Below are positions 42,146-54,745 of a DNA stretch of 64,000 nt, one piece after another. The stretch covers positions 11,459,698 through 11,523,697 of the forward strand of contig OZ038482.1 in NCBI GenBank assembly GCA_964036315.1, written 5' to 3'. This DNA comes from Acanthosepion esculentum. Taxonomy: Eukaryota; Mollusca; Cephalopoda; Sepiida; Sepiidae. Both the position numbers and the translations under genes were made by a program. Numbering within the stretch: position 1 is the first letter of the stretch; each line of letters opens with the position of its first letter. The notes under the pieces were generated by a model. The model made no database searches and was not told the origin of the DNA. It was given only the letters and a program-made list of their open reading frames with translations.

Positions 42146-44309
42146 AAAAATGGTAGAAAAAAGTCTGTAAACCTTTGGCTTCTTTAGAAAATTATAATGG
42201 AAAAAAATCATCATTGAATATGCTACTTTGCAAATTCAAATTCTTTCTCGGTTTTATGTGCAAAAGAAGTGTTACTTTTTACACTTGGACTTTTTTCCCG
42301 TGACTCATATGCAAATCAGTAAATAAATGATTTTGGGTATAATATTCTCTAATAAGCACTTGAGAGTTATCTCCCTGGAATGTTTTTGTTTTGTTTTTTT
42401 TTAAATTGAGTTTTTTTTAGTTCAATTTCAGAATACTCTGATTAAATACCTCTGGCTACTGCATGTCATTTTTGTTACTCATTGGTTATATACAGATATA
42501 TTTTAAATATATATTTTAATTAAATATAAATATTAAACATATATTTTAAGGGGAACTCAACTGAAATGCTTCTGAGTAAAAGTTACATACAAATAGAAAA
42601 ATTTTAGATGCTAATTTAAAAACCAAATTCTTTAGTACATTTTTTGTTTTAGTTTCCTAGTTGGAATATAAACATTTTGTTAAAAAAAAAATGGTAGCTT
42701 TAAGTTGGTTTCTTGAAGTGAACTCATCCAAAGCTTGCATTCCTATAACATTATATAAGAGTAGGAACAAGAGAGAAATAGCCAAAGTTTAAAATGCATT
42801 TAAAAAAAAAAATCTGTTTTAAAGATTTTATTTTAGTTTCCAATCCAATAGATTACATTTAATATTCGCAATGAACAAAATACTTTGCTGTATTTCAAAC
42901 CAAACTTAATCTGATTAGAATTTTTTCTTTCTACTTATCATCAATAAAGTCTATAAATTTCTCCATAATGACAATTCTGTGAATGCAACATAATTCTTTT
43001 CATAAATCTTTTAAAAATAAAATATACTTTTCTGAAACATTATTTGAGAAACGTTAGCTGATTTAAAATTTAATTAATCTGAACTGAGACAAATATTACT
43101 TACTTTTTGTTAAAAATATTGTAGAAAAGCATGTTTTATGACAGAGTCAGTGAATTTTGACATGTTGAGTGATTTACTGATCTTTGGAAAATTTAACTAA
43201 GGGGGAAAATAACTGGAAAAATTACATGAAAAATATAATGTGAATGACTTTATATATATTTTAAATGCTCAGTAATCTTATAAATTTTAAATATTTTAAT
43301 CATTCTAATATTTTAGTAAATTGTAGGTACTTTAGCTTTATGGTCTTACAAAGATGTTTGTTGAGAAAATGTTAGAAAATATACTATGGATACCTCTCTT
43401 ATTTTCTGGTAATTATGAATGTCCATATTTTATGAGAATCAACATTTTTAAACGCATACAAAAAATTCATTAAGATACTGGAGGTCATTGAATTGTAGTA
43501 AGCCTTTCCATTTATGATTAGTAAATAGTTTTAATCTAATAACAATATCACTTGACTATTACAAATTAATACAGAATTTTAAAAGTTTATAAATTATTCT
43601 AATTAAAATTTAAAAAGAAGGTAAACAATTCTCATAAAAATTAAAATTATTCATTGAATTTTCTTTTATCTTCAGATCAGACAATAGTAGTGCCTATAAT
43701 AAATTATTGGTGAAAGCTTTTCTAATTAAATAATGTTTTAATTATATTGCACTTTTTATTTTATGATTCAGAGCAGATTTTCTGTCAGTGGGGATCCTGT
43801 AAAAATTTGATTTAAATTTTCTGAAGACTTAAGTGCTTTAAAAAAGAATTTCTCAAAATTCCATAAAATTAAGTGAGTCAGTGGTAAAAGATGTAATAAC
43901 AAATATTTTACATAATTTTCTAAAGAAAAAAAACATTTCACAAATAATTACATCCATTTCTGAATAAGTCTTGAAAGTCTCATTACAATTATCTAATTTT
44001 TTTCAAGAATTTCTAAATTTCCTGTACATACTTAGGTGCTGCATTGATACCAGAAAAACAAAATTTTTAACCAAAATTTCAAAATTTCTAAAAAGAATGA
44101 AAAAAAAAAAAAACTTCTACATCAGAAAATCCTTTGGTCTTTCCTCTTAATAATAAAAAAGATTTTGATGATAAAATTTATATCTTTATTGTTTTGGGCA
44201 TTTTTCATCATATAGCCTCTTTTTTAGAGAATTTTTGGAGGTAGCTATATAAGAGTGACCTATTTTAAATACTTTTTAAAGTGCTTTTTAATAAACATAA
44301 ATAATAACA
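42146..44309. other. Long AT-rich stretch without genes
   Basis: A and T dominate throughout. A diverged TTATATACAGATATATTTTA word near 42487 belongs to the ACTATGTACCAT repeat family. Nothing else could be supported on either strand. Confidence 0.4.
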
Positions 44310-44520
44310 TTTTTATTTAGTTACTCATTTACAGCCTGTATCATGCATAGAACATTTTCAAAATGGGTATCTGTTTATTTTAAACTGTCAGCATTAATGG
44401 ATTCCTTTTAAAAAGCATGAAAAGAACAGTAGATCTCAGATAGCACTATTAATAGACAAGCATCCAATTTGAAAAATCGCTATGAAAGAAACAAGCTGTA
44501 AATGAGTAACTGAATAAAAA
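44310..44520. mobile_element. Short inverted-repeat (MITE-like) element
   Basis: TTTTTATTTAGTTACTCATT starts the 26-base left arm (44310-44335). The right arm (44495-44520) is its reverse complement at 25 of 26 positions. The pairing continues weakly inward. Confidence 0.65.
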
Positions 44521-44548
44521 AATATACATGTGTGAATATATAAATATA

Positions 44549-45105
44549 CCTTTGTGCAAATTAATCAAAACAACTGATTTAGTTTCCTTTCTTTCACCAT
44601 ATGGTCAGTTTTAGACCCACTGGAGTGACAGGTTGTAATCAATTTCTTTTTTTTCCTCAGATTAGGTTATTTGCAGTAGGGTGCAGTAATATGAATCTGT
44701 TTTCATGCTGTATAATGAAATTTGGCCTTGAAAAATATTGCGTCATCTGTGATTGCATCAGATTTTTATCACACCCAGACACTATTGTCTCGACTTTCGA
44801 TTAGTTGTCCTATAGCCATTGTCTGTAATGGACATTACTCAAAAAAAGCATACCAAAATTTTAACACTGCACAAACACACTGACAAGCCTTACCAGTGAG
44901 CAAATCAAAGTACTATCGACTGGCCTGGAAACTCTCCTGATTTAAATTCAATTGAGAATCTGTGGTCAATCTGCAAGGAATGATTTTGTGGAATGGACAT
45001 ACCAAGTACTAACATGTGCACTGAGCCATGTTTCATTGGAAAAATATGAAAAAGTAAATAATAATGGAATTATTTATTTTGTTTCAATTAATTTGCACAA
45101 GGGTG
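44549..45105 (+). mobile_element. Deleted Tc1-like element
   Basis: The ends CCTTTGTGCAAATTAATC and AATTAATTTGCACAAGGG are inverted. 557 bases in all. Near 44918-44977 it still encodes DWPGNSPDLNSIENLWSICK, the conserved stretch before the last catalytic residue of Tc1 transposases. The rest of the transposase is gone. It matches the split copy at 7308-8335, and TA-like sequence flanks both ends. Confidence 0.8.
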
Positions 45106-47870
45106 TATGTACACATTATGGATACAAACCTATAATTAATGTCATTCTTTTTAGAAACTTATAATTAATATTGAATTTTTCAGAAACCTATAATAACTGA
45201 TTTTTATTTTAATATTTATAATTAATACAATATTTTAATTTTTATAGATTTCTATGCCATGTGGTGCAACTAAAGGCCAGAATTGGAGGCCTATTTCATT
45301 ATGTTTGAATTTCAGAAAGTTTAGGAGAAAGGTTAAACATTCTTTATAAATTACTTTTTTGTTAATTTTGTGATATAAAAATATTAAATCTGATTCTATT
45401 TTAGGTTTTTTAATTGTAAACTAAACTAAAATTCACAATACTATATTTAAAATGTTTTAGAAAGAAAAACACAAAATACTGATAAAAAATTAAATTTTAT
45501 CATCAATATATTTGTTTCTATGAATAACAATATCACAGAGAAAAATATTAAATTAACTTTATGTAACAAATAATGGAATTTTTTAAAGCTTTTCAGTGTA
45601 AAATCAAAATTGAGGAAAAAAGGTCATTGGAAGAACCATCTTTATTAAAATTTAACATAAAACATTCTTAAAATTGAATTTCTTGAGAGTTTTTTTTATT
45701 ATTTGTAAGAAAAAATATAGAGATCAGATTAAATTATTTCTTTAAATCAATTATAATTATGCAATTTTGTTTTGAGCATACTGCCTCATTGATGGTTTTT
45801 TCAAATTTTTTCTTTAATTTTGTGGTGTAAATTATTGTATAAGAAATGTAGTAAATATTGAACACATGTTTTTTCCTGATAAAAACAAAAATACAGATTA
45901 TGTAAAAAAGAAGAAGCTTAAACTGAAACTGAAACTAAAATGCATCACTCTTAGTAGAATGGGGAGCTTTTGAAATAAACTCCCATTTCTGGTCCTTAGT
46001 TGCACTATGAGTAGGTCTGTAGTATAGAATGTCATGTTATTAATGGGTTATGAAGTGCAAGTTTGTGTTGAGTTAGAGGGAATCGTGATCAAATTCAAAC
46101 ACAGATAGCTAGTGTTCACTTTGCATTAATGCTTTTGGAAAAGTCATGAATCCATATTTCCCTGTACTCTACACTATTACCATATATTTTGACACCAGCA
46201 TCTCTTGATGGTTGATGAAGTAAAGACTTCAATCAGATTACAGATTCTTTCCTGCTGTTGGCATCATGTTACTCAAATTTATCAATCCCCTAATATTTAG
46301 AGAAGAGTTAGCAAGGAACCCATGTCCATTTCAAGATGCTTTGAAACAAAAGGTCCAGAATCTTAATGATCTTTGGCTTTTAGAGACAATATTGTTCAGG
46401 AAAATTTAGTTATGCATACAGATCATCATTCAGACTTTATTGTTCATGTCCAGAAAGTTTTCTATGCTCTACATTTGTGTGAGTTTGTAAACTTTTGGGT
46501 GCAGATGTGTTATGCTTCAGCAGCTTCTAACTTTGCTCTGATTTAGGCAAGCAAAACTGTTTGAATCATATTATTGTTAATATTGTTCCACATGACCCAG
46601 AAAAGAAAACTTTAATCATTTAGTTTTGAACTTATCGCTGATAACATCTGAAATGGATCTACTCTGCATCTTAAGTCCTCTTGGCTGTTAATCTTACTTA
46701 TCATACGACAGAAAATAAAATTATTATCTTTTAATTCTTTTACTTCAAAACTGATCTCTGACAAGATCTGAAACAGTTTTAATTTGCATCTTGATTTATC
46801 CTGTCTTGGTTAAATTGTATAATTGTTAATCTTTGTTAATCATTTAATTCTCTTTAGAATATCCATCTCCATCTAATAATTCATAGCTATATATATATAT
46901 ATACCTTCATTTGCACTAGTGTAAAGATGGGATAGCCCTCTCATATTAAGGTAAAAATGTGTTTGGTATTTGCTTTATGCAACAGCTACAATACAAGTGG
47001 AGTGGGTCTGAAAAAGTAGGGAGAGGTAAGTTTGATAATATTGATTCTTTATTTGTTCAAAATTCAGTGAAGAATTATTTTAAATCTGATTTGATGAAAA
47101 GCACACTGATCATAACTTTGTTTTTTGAATTGCTATTTTGAAAATGATTACGACTTGCTTTCTGCTGAGAAATCTTCCGTCGAACAGTAGGAGATATTAA
47201 CATGAAATTTTTATGATATTGTTCCAGCAATCTGATTGCATGCAATCTATTATTGATCTTATTGTCTTTCAAAACTGACAGGAATCTCGATTGGCTCATC
47301 TCTTATTCAGACAGTTTTCTTAACACCTTGCCTAAACAAAATGGAGACAATACGCGACAAAAAGAGAAAAAAGAAATTTCACAAAAACAACTAAGAAACA
47401 AAATGTACAGTTCTCAGATAAACTGGAGTTTACAAATTTGTGAGTGAAGAAAACCATTTTATAAATGGGAATTTGGACAAAAAATGATCACCTCCTGAGC
47501 ATTTGATAGTCTCAGATTTCTACTAGTGACCTCTGCGAGAGAACAAATGAGAATGCCATCAAAAAGGATAGGTTGAAAAAAATGTGCATATTGACCAGAT
47601 ACACCCTACCTAAACTTTTTTGAAATATTTGGGAAAACTTGCTAAATTTGGGCCTCCAAAAATTTAATGGAAACTTTTTTCTGTTAATGCATGCAAACAT
47701 TTGACTGAAACTTTTTTGTTAGATTTATTTTTTAATTTAAAAGTATTTGAGTGAAAAAATTATTTTTGTACTTAAAGGTATGATTTAGGTGTGAATCTAC
47801 TGTAAGATCTTTTTTTTTAATTTCCATGAAATCTATTAAATTACATTAAATATTTTTACTAAAATATTTT
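45106..47870. other. AT-rich DNA, no gene recognised
   Basis: A worn SINE-like patch with a CTTTTGGAAAAGTCATGAATCC block lies near 46080-46170, and a short (AT)n at 46888-46903. No coding signature. Confidence 0.4.
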
Positions 47871-47879
47871 GTTTCTATC

Positions 47880-48225
47880 CAGTTTGGTTGGTTTTAGTTT
47901 GTTTTGTTTTGTTTTATGGCATATGAACCTCAAAAGATTTTTTGCTGCTGGTAATTTTTTTTTTCAAAAATGTGTTGCTGGTAATAATTTTTTTTTCTTC
48001 AAAAAGTTATTGCTTTTAATAATTTTTTGCAAAGTATTAAAACCTACTTTTACACTTTCATAGTATTTTGATCCCAGTTTAGGGGTTAACTATTTAACCA
48101 AAGCTGGGACCCTAACAGGTGCTACCACTTTGAGTCAGGATGGACCTGGGAACACCAGCAGTTAACAGGTGGTTCCACACTCCTCAAAATCCCCTGATCA
48201 GAGGCCTTCCTGTTGGACATTCTCT
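47880..48225 (-). mobile_element. SINE family D, minus copy
   Basis: On the minus strand: CTCTGATCAGGGGATTTTGAG, TGCTGGTGTTCCCAGG, AGGGTCCCAGCTTTGG, two or three ACCAGCAACACATTTTT units and a tail ending ATGCCATAAAACAAAAC. The first head bases (GGGTATGATGAT) are missing. Confidence 0.75.
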
Positions 48226-49930
48226 GAATCTTGGTATTTAGTCTGATGCTAATGGAATCTATATTCTTCAGATTATTGGAGAATCAGTTTTAATAGATTG
48301 TGACTAGAAATTCTTGAAAGCATCCAAGATTCTGATTGTCAGAGAAATCTAGATAAATGTACAATTTTTATATTTTTAACCAATTCAAATCAATTCAGAT
48401 TTAAATTCTTTTTCTGTAAAATATGAAAAAAATGGTTTCTTTTGGTTTTAAGGATTTAAAAAGAAATTTTTATAAGATTTTGTTTCTAAGTGAAAGATTT
48501 GACTTAACAATTGACATGTGAATAAATGGCTTAATATTCAAAAAAGATTTGTTTTCCAATAAATTAAGGTAAACAATATTCTTTCTGTTGTGGTAAAAGC
48601 CAGTTACCTTTCTTACTATCATGAATGCACTGTTCCATTCATAAGAAGTCCTGGGTAATTATCAAAAGAAAGAAGTTAATACTATTGCAGTGACTTGTCT
48701 AGTTGAGTATTTTAATTCTACTATCCCGATTGACCCTGTCAAGTGTTGTGTCCTATCAGACCCCATATCACAACACTTCCCCATTCAACTTTACCATTAT
48801 TTTATGAGGAGAAATGAAATCAGTATTTTTGTGCTGCACACTTCTTGTGCAGTACATGACACAATGACACCAAATAATTCTTCTGCCATTTCAATAGCAA
48901 GTGAATCTTTATGGGACAAGAATACTTGCCCAATATCCAAGAGGAATTGTCTTACAGAACTAAAAAGCCCCCAACTGCTCTATTGTTTACCCATTATACA
49001 AAGGATAGATGGATTCATGTCTTTGCTAATGTCATTAGTACAAAGTGAACCATAGTTTTTTCCAGCAAGGATCTGAATCCAGTTCACTAACCCCATTCTT
49101 GGGAAACTGGATTCTGTTATCAGTTTTAGCGTGCAACTCATTGTTTTAGTATGAATTGTAGGAGAATGGAAATTATAAAATAAATAGTGAAAATAATGAC
49201 TAAAAAAATAAATAATTGCATTTTTCCATAATGTAAATGGAAACCTAAAAAAAGGGTTTCCAGTCCCATGCAAAGTTTGTGAACCCACTTCTGAAAAGGA
49301 GATCATTGAGTCTGGATACTTTCAAATCATTGGATTCAGACGTGTTTTGCAGTGATCCTAAGGAAAGACGATTCAGTCACCCTCTCTCAACATCATGTTG
49401 ACTTCAGGTCAATCACTCTCTTACCCCTAAGTTTAGTACACACATGTGCTTAAAAAAAAATTGACCCTTAATTTTCCAACCAAGTTTTTGTGTTATTTAT
49501 TGTGGTCCAGCAACATTACCATCTTCTGATATCAGATGAAAAACCAAATACCAACCCACTACAGAATATAAGAATTTGTCTTTTGAAAAATGACATTTTC
49601 TTTGTAAAAATTAAGTTGGCATTTTAGTTCAATTTTGTGCCACGGTAATCGTCCATGCGAGTAATTATTTTGGTTTAATTATAACAATAATGATGAAATT
49701 ATGTCTGAACATGAGGCAACAAAATATTTTGTAACTTAAAATGAAAATTTAATGTCAGGAATGAAAATGAATCATTGTTTTGAAGTATCAGTCAAAAACA
49801 AATATGTCAACATTAATTTTTGCAAGTAATATTCCCAACTGTTTTCAGCTGAATGTTTGGAAAGTTAACATTAAATGTAATTTTGAGGTTTTAATTTTAT
49901 TTCATTGGCAGAAATAAACTTCTCTTTTTC
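48226..49930. other. No gene recognised
   Basis: Contains the 121-codon frame at 48690-49055, which has no recognisable motif, an overlapping antisense frame at 48980-49306, and AT-rich spacer. Confidence 0.35.
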
Positions 49931-50077
49931 TACTGTTCTTGGCATCAATAAAAGTTTGTCTCACCAAAGAGACAAGAAAAAGATGACCCGATAAAAAGAG
50001 TTGTGTGTTCATTAAACAAACTGTATTTTTATTTGAGGACTTTACAAAGTTGGCTGAAGTATCTTGGTCACTTTAGG

Positions 50078-50335
50078 ATAAAGACATTTTAATGAAGGTT
50101 TCAAGTTTTATTGATGGAACCGTTTTCTTTTGAGGATATTGTAAACAGAAGTAAATTAATTTATGATAAAGAGATTTTAATCATGGCTACAATTATTGAT
50201 TCCTGCATTTAGTTTTGAGGTGATTACAATCAAGACTGAATCCACTCAGTCAGTTTGGGATAAAGAGATTTTAATCATGGCTACAAGTTTTATTGATACA
50301 TGAGTCTTGTTTGAGGACGTTGCAAAGAGATAGAA
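50078..50335 (+). repeat. Imperfect tandem repeat of about 90 bp, three copies
   Basis: ATAAAGACATTTTAATGAAG at 50078, ATAAAGAGATTTTAATCATG at 50166 and again at 50260, each followed by a CAAGTTTTATTGAT-like stretch and GTTTGAGGA. Confidence 0.75.
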
Positions 50336-50927
50336 TTATCTCAGTTGGTCGGTGTTATGTATTGTGTTAATATTGTGCAATGTTAGACAACTGTGTGTAA
50401 CAGTGAATGACAAGACAAAATGTACTGTGTCTGTATCTGAAGTAACCTACAGCATGACCAAGTCTGACTGTGAATACCCACAGGCACTTTGCTTTATTGA
50501 ATTGTGATTGGTCCCTATAAATACTTACAAGGGGATTATCTCTGTACTTATTAATACAACACATATCTAATCTCAAGATATGAAAATTATAATGTTCATT
50601 ATAGACAGATGAAAATATTTATATAGTCTGTCATTAACACATGACATATGATCACAGGGGTGGACAACTCTTATGCTCCTAGAATTGGCATTATTCTAGC
50701 CATCATTAAATTTCTGTTGTATATCTGATTGGTTTGTTTATAATGCGGTCACTTTTCATTACAATTCTGTCAGTTTCTAAATGTGGCATGACTGAAGTGT
50801 GTCTGCCCAACTGTGTTTCCATACTGTTTAAATTGTGATCAGATTGTTATGGTTTGGGATGAATGTAAGTGCAGTACATCTTAAAAAACACAATGTAATA
50901 GGTTTAACCATTTTCTTTTGATTTTTA
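50336..50927. other. No feature recognised
   Basis: AT-rich spacer without a recognisable gene or repeat. Confidence 0.35.
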
Positions 50928-51062
50928 ACATTCCAACCACCTGAAGAAGGCCAGAGCGTACATCGGCCGAAACGTTGTAATAAATATGGTGACAAAGATG
51001 AGGACAATAGTTTGAATAATGTAAATAGTGTACATAATACCACATCTCAGAAATATAGACAG
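50928..51062 (+). mobile_element. SINE family C, 3' half
   Basis: CATTCCAACCACCTGAAGAAG, then GTACATCGGCCGAAACGTTG, ATAAATATGGTGACAAAG and end TCTCAGAAATATAGACAG. The head is absent. A worn relative (GGCTGAAGAAGATATTGGCC then AAAATGTTGTGATAAAAG) follows at 51155-51197. Confidence 0.8.
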
Positions 51063-51334
51063 CTACTTTATAAATGATCTTGGAAAAAAAGGTAACAGTC
51101 TGGAAAACATGTAGGTCAGCATCTGGAAGCAACTAAATGCAACATATGCTTGAGAAAGGCTGAAGAAGATATTGGCCAAAATGTTGTGATAAAAGAAAAT
51201 TAGAATTTCTTTCTGTTCAGAATGTGGGTGATTACAGCTCCCCACAGCTTCCTCCTTCTAGTTGTTTTCAGCAATAATTGCTCCTTTATCTTTGTGGTAT
51301 GTGTTCCTCCATCCATTCACACAAACTTTGTAAG

Positions 51335-51548
51335 TAGAGAATGGAAAAAGCATTCACTTGGGTGACCACTACTTTGTGGAACAGGCTCCCAAGAGGATGC
51401 TTCCCTAACCACTACATTCCAAACTTCAAGTCTAGGGTTAACAATTATCTTTCCTACATATCCTCATAAACTACACACATAACAACCTCTTTCATTAAGC
51501 ATCTACCTTGAGTGGTTCTTGAGCCTTGTATTGGATGAACACTAGCGA
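51335..51548 (+). pseudogene. LINE 3' end, plus strand
   Basis: The relic encodes TTLWNRLPRGCFPNHYIPNFKSRVNNYLSYIS-like residues in parts (TTLWNRLPRGCF near 51370-51410), then the shared nucleotide ending TACCTTGAGTGGTTCTTGAG with ATTGGATGAACAC. It is the same LINE group as 27930-28745 and 41940-42145, and only the end of the protein is present. It interrupts the antisense LINE relic around it, giving a relative age. Stops lie just after the Leu-rich part, as in the other tails. Confidence 0.6.
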
Positions 51549-51609
51549 AACTTTCCTCTACATCTCTTGATGTGCCCTGTGAACATTAAATTCTCCAAGC
51601 CTTCTTTCC

Positions 51610-52015
51610 CATCCTGGGTGTAACGATAAACTACATATACATCCTGGATAAGATGATATGCTACATCTGACAGCAAGGCCTTTAATCAGGAGGTTTGTGA
51701 AGTATAGAACCACCTCTTAATTGCTGGTGTTCCCAGGTCCACCATGAACTGGGATGGTAGCACCTGTTTGGGTCGCAGCTATGGGCAAATAGTTAACCCC
51801 CTAAAAGTGATCAAAACACTAGGAAAGTATAAAAATAGGTTTTAATACCAGCAATACATTTTTAGAAAAATTTTACCAGCAGTACATTTTTGCAAAGAGA
51901 AATTATTACCAGCAATACATTTTTGAAAAAAAAGATATTACCAACAATAAAAATCTTGTCAGCATTAAATAACCCATTGAGATTGATATGCTGTAAACCA
52001 TACCAAACCACAAAG
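51610..52015 (+). mobile_element. SINE family D between about 60-bp direct repeats
   Basis: The head GGGTGTAACGATAAACTACA is partly doubled (second at about 51640). TTGCTGGTGTTCCCAGG and GCTATGGGCAAATAG, then about four ACCAGCAATACATTTTT units and the tail GCATTAAATAACCCATTGAG. The flanks 51550-51609 and 52022-52079 are near-identical. Confidence 0.8.
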
Positions 52016-52440
52016 AATACTACTTTCCTCTACATCACATGTACCCTGTGAACATTAATTTCTCTAAGCCTTCTTTCCACATTTTTCTTAGAACTTTAAA
52101 GTTCGTTGCATGCTCTGTTTATGGTGTTCACAACATTCATGAGTAAAAACCACATCTCTCTTTTTTTCATATCATGACAAAATCTAGCTTCCTCTCTCAT
52201 ATAAAAAGATAGTCCGCATCTAGTAGTCTAACGATCTTTGTTAGGGCACTACACGGTTGAATTTCTCTACTTGTTCATTTTTAATGTTGTCCCCAATGTG
52301 TAACTCACGTCTTAGGCTTGTCCCTTTTGCTGACAACTGTGAATTCTGATTTCTTACAATTAATAGTCAGTCCTTTCTTCTTGCTTTCCTCGATTACTTT
52401 TTTTAATGGTTCTTTTTGGGTTTTTTTCTGCATGGTATAT

Positions 52441-52699
52441 TTTGTTAATTTATCTCAGTTTGAATTTCTGGGATGAAGAGTCATTATTTTGTGGTGAACA
52501 GCCCCACAGAAGCAAGTGAGCCAGAGTGGCTTGCATCTGGTGCATAGGAAAATAAGGATCTTACTTTGTGACATCGGCAAGCTTACCCTGTGAAAATGGC
52601 ATTACTCTCCTGTCTAACAGTTCCAGCAGTATGTGCGTTAAGAAGGGTTTTTGTGCAATTTGTATGTATTATCCATCTATAAATACACACAGACACACA
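52441..52699. other. Spacer, possible SINE A 3' extension
   Basis: Some CA-rich sequence near 52685-52706. No gene. Confidence 0.3.
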
Positions 52700-53143
52700 C
52701 ACATATATTGTGGACTTTCCTGTTGTTGATTGACATGGGCTGTTTACCCGCGCTGACTGGGGACCCTTTAATGACATATGAGGGTCAGGCACCTAGGAAC
52801 TGACAGCCAAACACCAGCACATGATTTGATTATGTGAAGGTTTTGTGCAGAACCAACCACACTTTGTGAAGGGCCGAATACAGAGACCCAGTGTACTGTG
52901 TGCCACAAGGTCCCCAAATGATCCTCTGCAGGTTTTTAATTCAGAGTTGTTCTTCCAGACCAGTTGCCATCCAAGGCTATAGAACCCAGTCTGTCCTGCT
53001 ATTTACCCATAGCTGGAGGGAGAAGAGGATTAATACCTTTCCTAAAGGTATTAACACGTAATTGAATGTAATGCATTCGACTGAAATTTGAACTTGCCTC
53101 TCCAATTCTTCAATCCAAGCTGCTATCTATGACTCCACTGTAC
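52700..53143 (-). mobile_element. tRNA-derived SINE, family A
   Basis: Minus strand. The head has GGAGTCATAGATAGCAGC (box-A region) and CAAGTTCAAATTTCAG (box B). The middle has AGCTATGGGTAAATAGCAGG and TAGCCTTGGATGGCAACTGG. The 3' part has TGGTTGGTTCTGCACAAAAC, GGCTGTCAGTTCCTAGGTGC and GGAAAGTCCACAATATATG. It is nearly full length and matches 5710-6170. Confidence 0.85.
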
Positions 53144-53149
53144 ATCCTG

Positions 53150-53159
53150 TGCACCCCCC

Positions 53160-53232
<73 letters not shown>
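53150..53232. repeat. (CA)n(TA)n(CA)n microsatellite
   Basis: C-run, CA run, long AT run and CA run immediately left of the mariner terminal repeat. An AT run also lies right of it at 54486-54518. Confidence 0.9.
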
Positions 53233-53233
<1 letters not shown>

Positions 53234-54479
53234 AGGTAACCCAAAAAGTTCTGTCCATTTTTTGAGTAGTCATTGAATGAAGTAATTCGGACAGCCGAAA
53301 GTAGGAACATCAGATGTTATAAAAAACATGTGCAACGTGCCCGGCCACCAGTTATAAGCCGGACAGCTGTGAGAAGGATGGAAGTGTCTAGAGATCTCGT
53401 TCAGGGCTGTTTGCTTTACGACTTCAAAGTGGGCTTATCAGCAGCTGCATCAAGTCGCCGTATATGTCAAGCGTTTGTGGATAGTTCTGTGGATGAACGT
53501 ACTGCAAGGCGTTGGTTTCGAAAATTCAAGTTGAGAGATTTGTCTCTCCATGATGAGCCTCGCAGTGGACGACCACAGGTCTTGAATGATGGAGTCCTGA
53601 AGGCGACCATTGAAGAGGACAGTAGTCTAACGTGTGGTGAACTTGCATAACAGTTCAACGTTTCTGATGAAACAGTTAGACTTCACCTGCACCGCCTAGG
53701 TAAGACATACAAACTGAGCAAGTGGGTTCCACAAACGCTGTTGGAAGTCCACAAGAGACAACGAGTGGCAGCCTGCGTATCGATGCTTTCTCGCCACCGT
53801 ACCGCATCCTTATTCAATCGAGTGCTTACCAGTGATGAAAAGTGGGTTCTGTACGAAACTCCCAAGCGTTCCAGACATTGGTTGTCTCCTCAGGATGCTG
53901 TCCCTCACACCGCAAGACTGCCTATGCACCCACACAAGATTATGCTTTGTGTCTGGTGGACAGGTCGTCAAGTGGTTCATTATGAACTGCTACCAATGGG
54001 CCAAATGGTCACTGGAGACCTATACTCGCAGCAATTGAAACATGTGCAACAGGCATTGCACCAGAAGAAGCCAGCACAGGTGAATCATAAAGATGTGCTT
54101 TTCCTCCATGACAATGCCAGGCTGCATGTCGCGCGAGTGGTCAGAGATACCATACAGCAACTTGGGTGGGAGACTTTGTGCCATCCACCTTATTCACCTG
54201 ACCTTGCGCCATCCGATTACCACCTCTTCCACTCCCTGGATAATCATCTTCGTGGGAAATCCTTCACCAATGAAGCAGACTTTCACAAAGCCCTCACGGA
54301 CTTCTTTGCGTCAACCCCCCCCCCCCAACCCCCCGAGTTGAAGGGCATTGAACAGCTGGAGACATGTTGGCAGAAGGTGCTGGATGCCGATGGTGATTAC
54401 TTCGAAGACTAAATATAAGTTACACATACTGTGAAGCGTTTTCTTGTTTTCCATTAAAAATGGACAGAACTTTTTTGGT

Positions 54480-54485
<6 letters not shown>
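53233..54485 (+). mobile_element. Mariner transposon, nearly intact
   Basis: A 1253-base element with terminal inverted repeats of about 30 bases: AAGGTAACCCAAAAAGTTCT begins the left end (53233-53262), and the right end (54456-54485) is its reverse complement with a single clear difference. The right flank begins TATA. The left TA is masked by the CA/TA repeat. It encodes one transposase (53378-54412). Confidence 0.95.
53378..54412 (+). pseudogene. Mariner transposase with one nonsense codon
   Basis: DDD-type (DD34D) mariner transposase, which cuts and pastes the element at TA sites in the nucleus. I chose the ATG at 53378 because MEVSRDLVQGCLLYDFKVG aligns with the family start. Upstream in-frame codons from 53273 lie in the 5' region. 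Residues 9-60 are the first helix-turn-helix (LVQGCLLYDFKVG to RRWFRKFK), followed by DEPRSGRP. The second DNA-binding helix follows near residues 92-110. Catalytic Asp are D153 (TSDEKW), D245 (FLHDNARLH) and D280 (YSPDLAPSDYH), 34 residues apart for the last pair. The frame spans 345 codons including the stop, the usual family length. One TAA at 53648-53650 (codon 91) interrupts it. The rest is open. A C-run at 54317-54328 gives an unusual Pro cluster near the C-terminus. Confidence 0.95.
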
Positions 54486-54518
<33 letters not shown>

Positions 54519-54524
<6 letters not shown>

Positions 54525-54745
54525 AATGGAATATCCCACTCTCCCTATTGCCTCTTGTGGACTAAACTATATCAGTAGATATATATAGTGAGCACAGGAT
54601 ATACCTGGGGGCTTGCTTTGGGAATTACTAGCCTGCTACCCAATTTCCTGTCTTTCAGTAGTGTATTCTCTTTTACAATAAACCTCTCTTTATTCCATCT
54701 ATGTGTGTGTTACTCTTCCTTCACTTGAGTACCATATAACAGTTT
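54519..54745 (+). mobile_element. Possible solo LTR
   Basis: TGTTGTAATGGAATATCCC start, ATATATAGTGAGC, an AATAAACCTCTCTTTATTCC polyadenylation-like stretch and an end near CCATATAACA. TG...CA ends fit an LTR. The flanking AT repeat hides a target duplication. Confidence 0.4.

Larger units (their letters stand above)
51225..52440 (-). pseudogene. LINE (RTE/I-like group) relic, broken by two insertions
   Basis: Minus-strand LINE relic in three pieces. The piece at 52150-52440 encodes a palm-region stretch (KGLTINCKKSEFTVVSKRDKPK near 52310-52375), then a worn EKFN-type segment and a LTKIVRLLDAD-like end. The piece at 52016-52150 continues toward the GHI...-type C-terminus. The pieces at 51550-51609 and 51225-51310 correspond to the last part, as in 25600-26120. 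A plus-strand LINE tail (51335-51548) and a SINE D (51610-52015) separate them. The SINE is flanked by two copies of about 58-60 bases of this LINE. Stops and frameshifts abound. Confidence 0.6.

Noticed and set aside
48690..49055. 121-codon frame as a host exon
   Set aside because: No recognisable motif, and codon content looks random. Splice-site support could not be judged.
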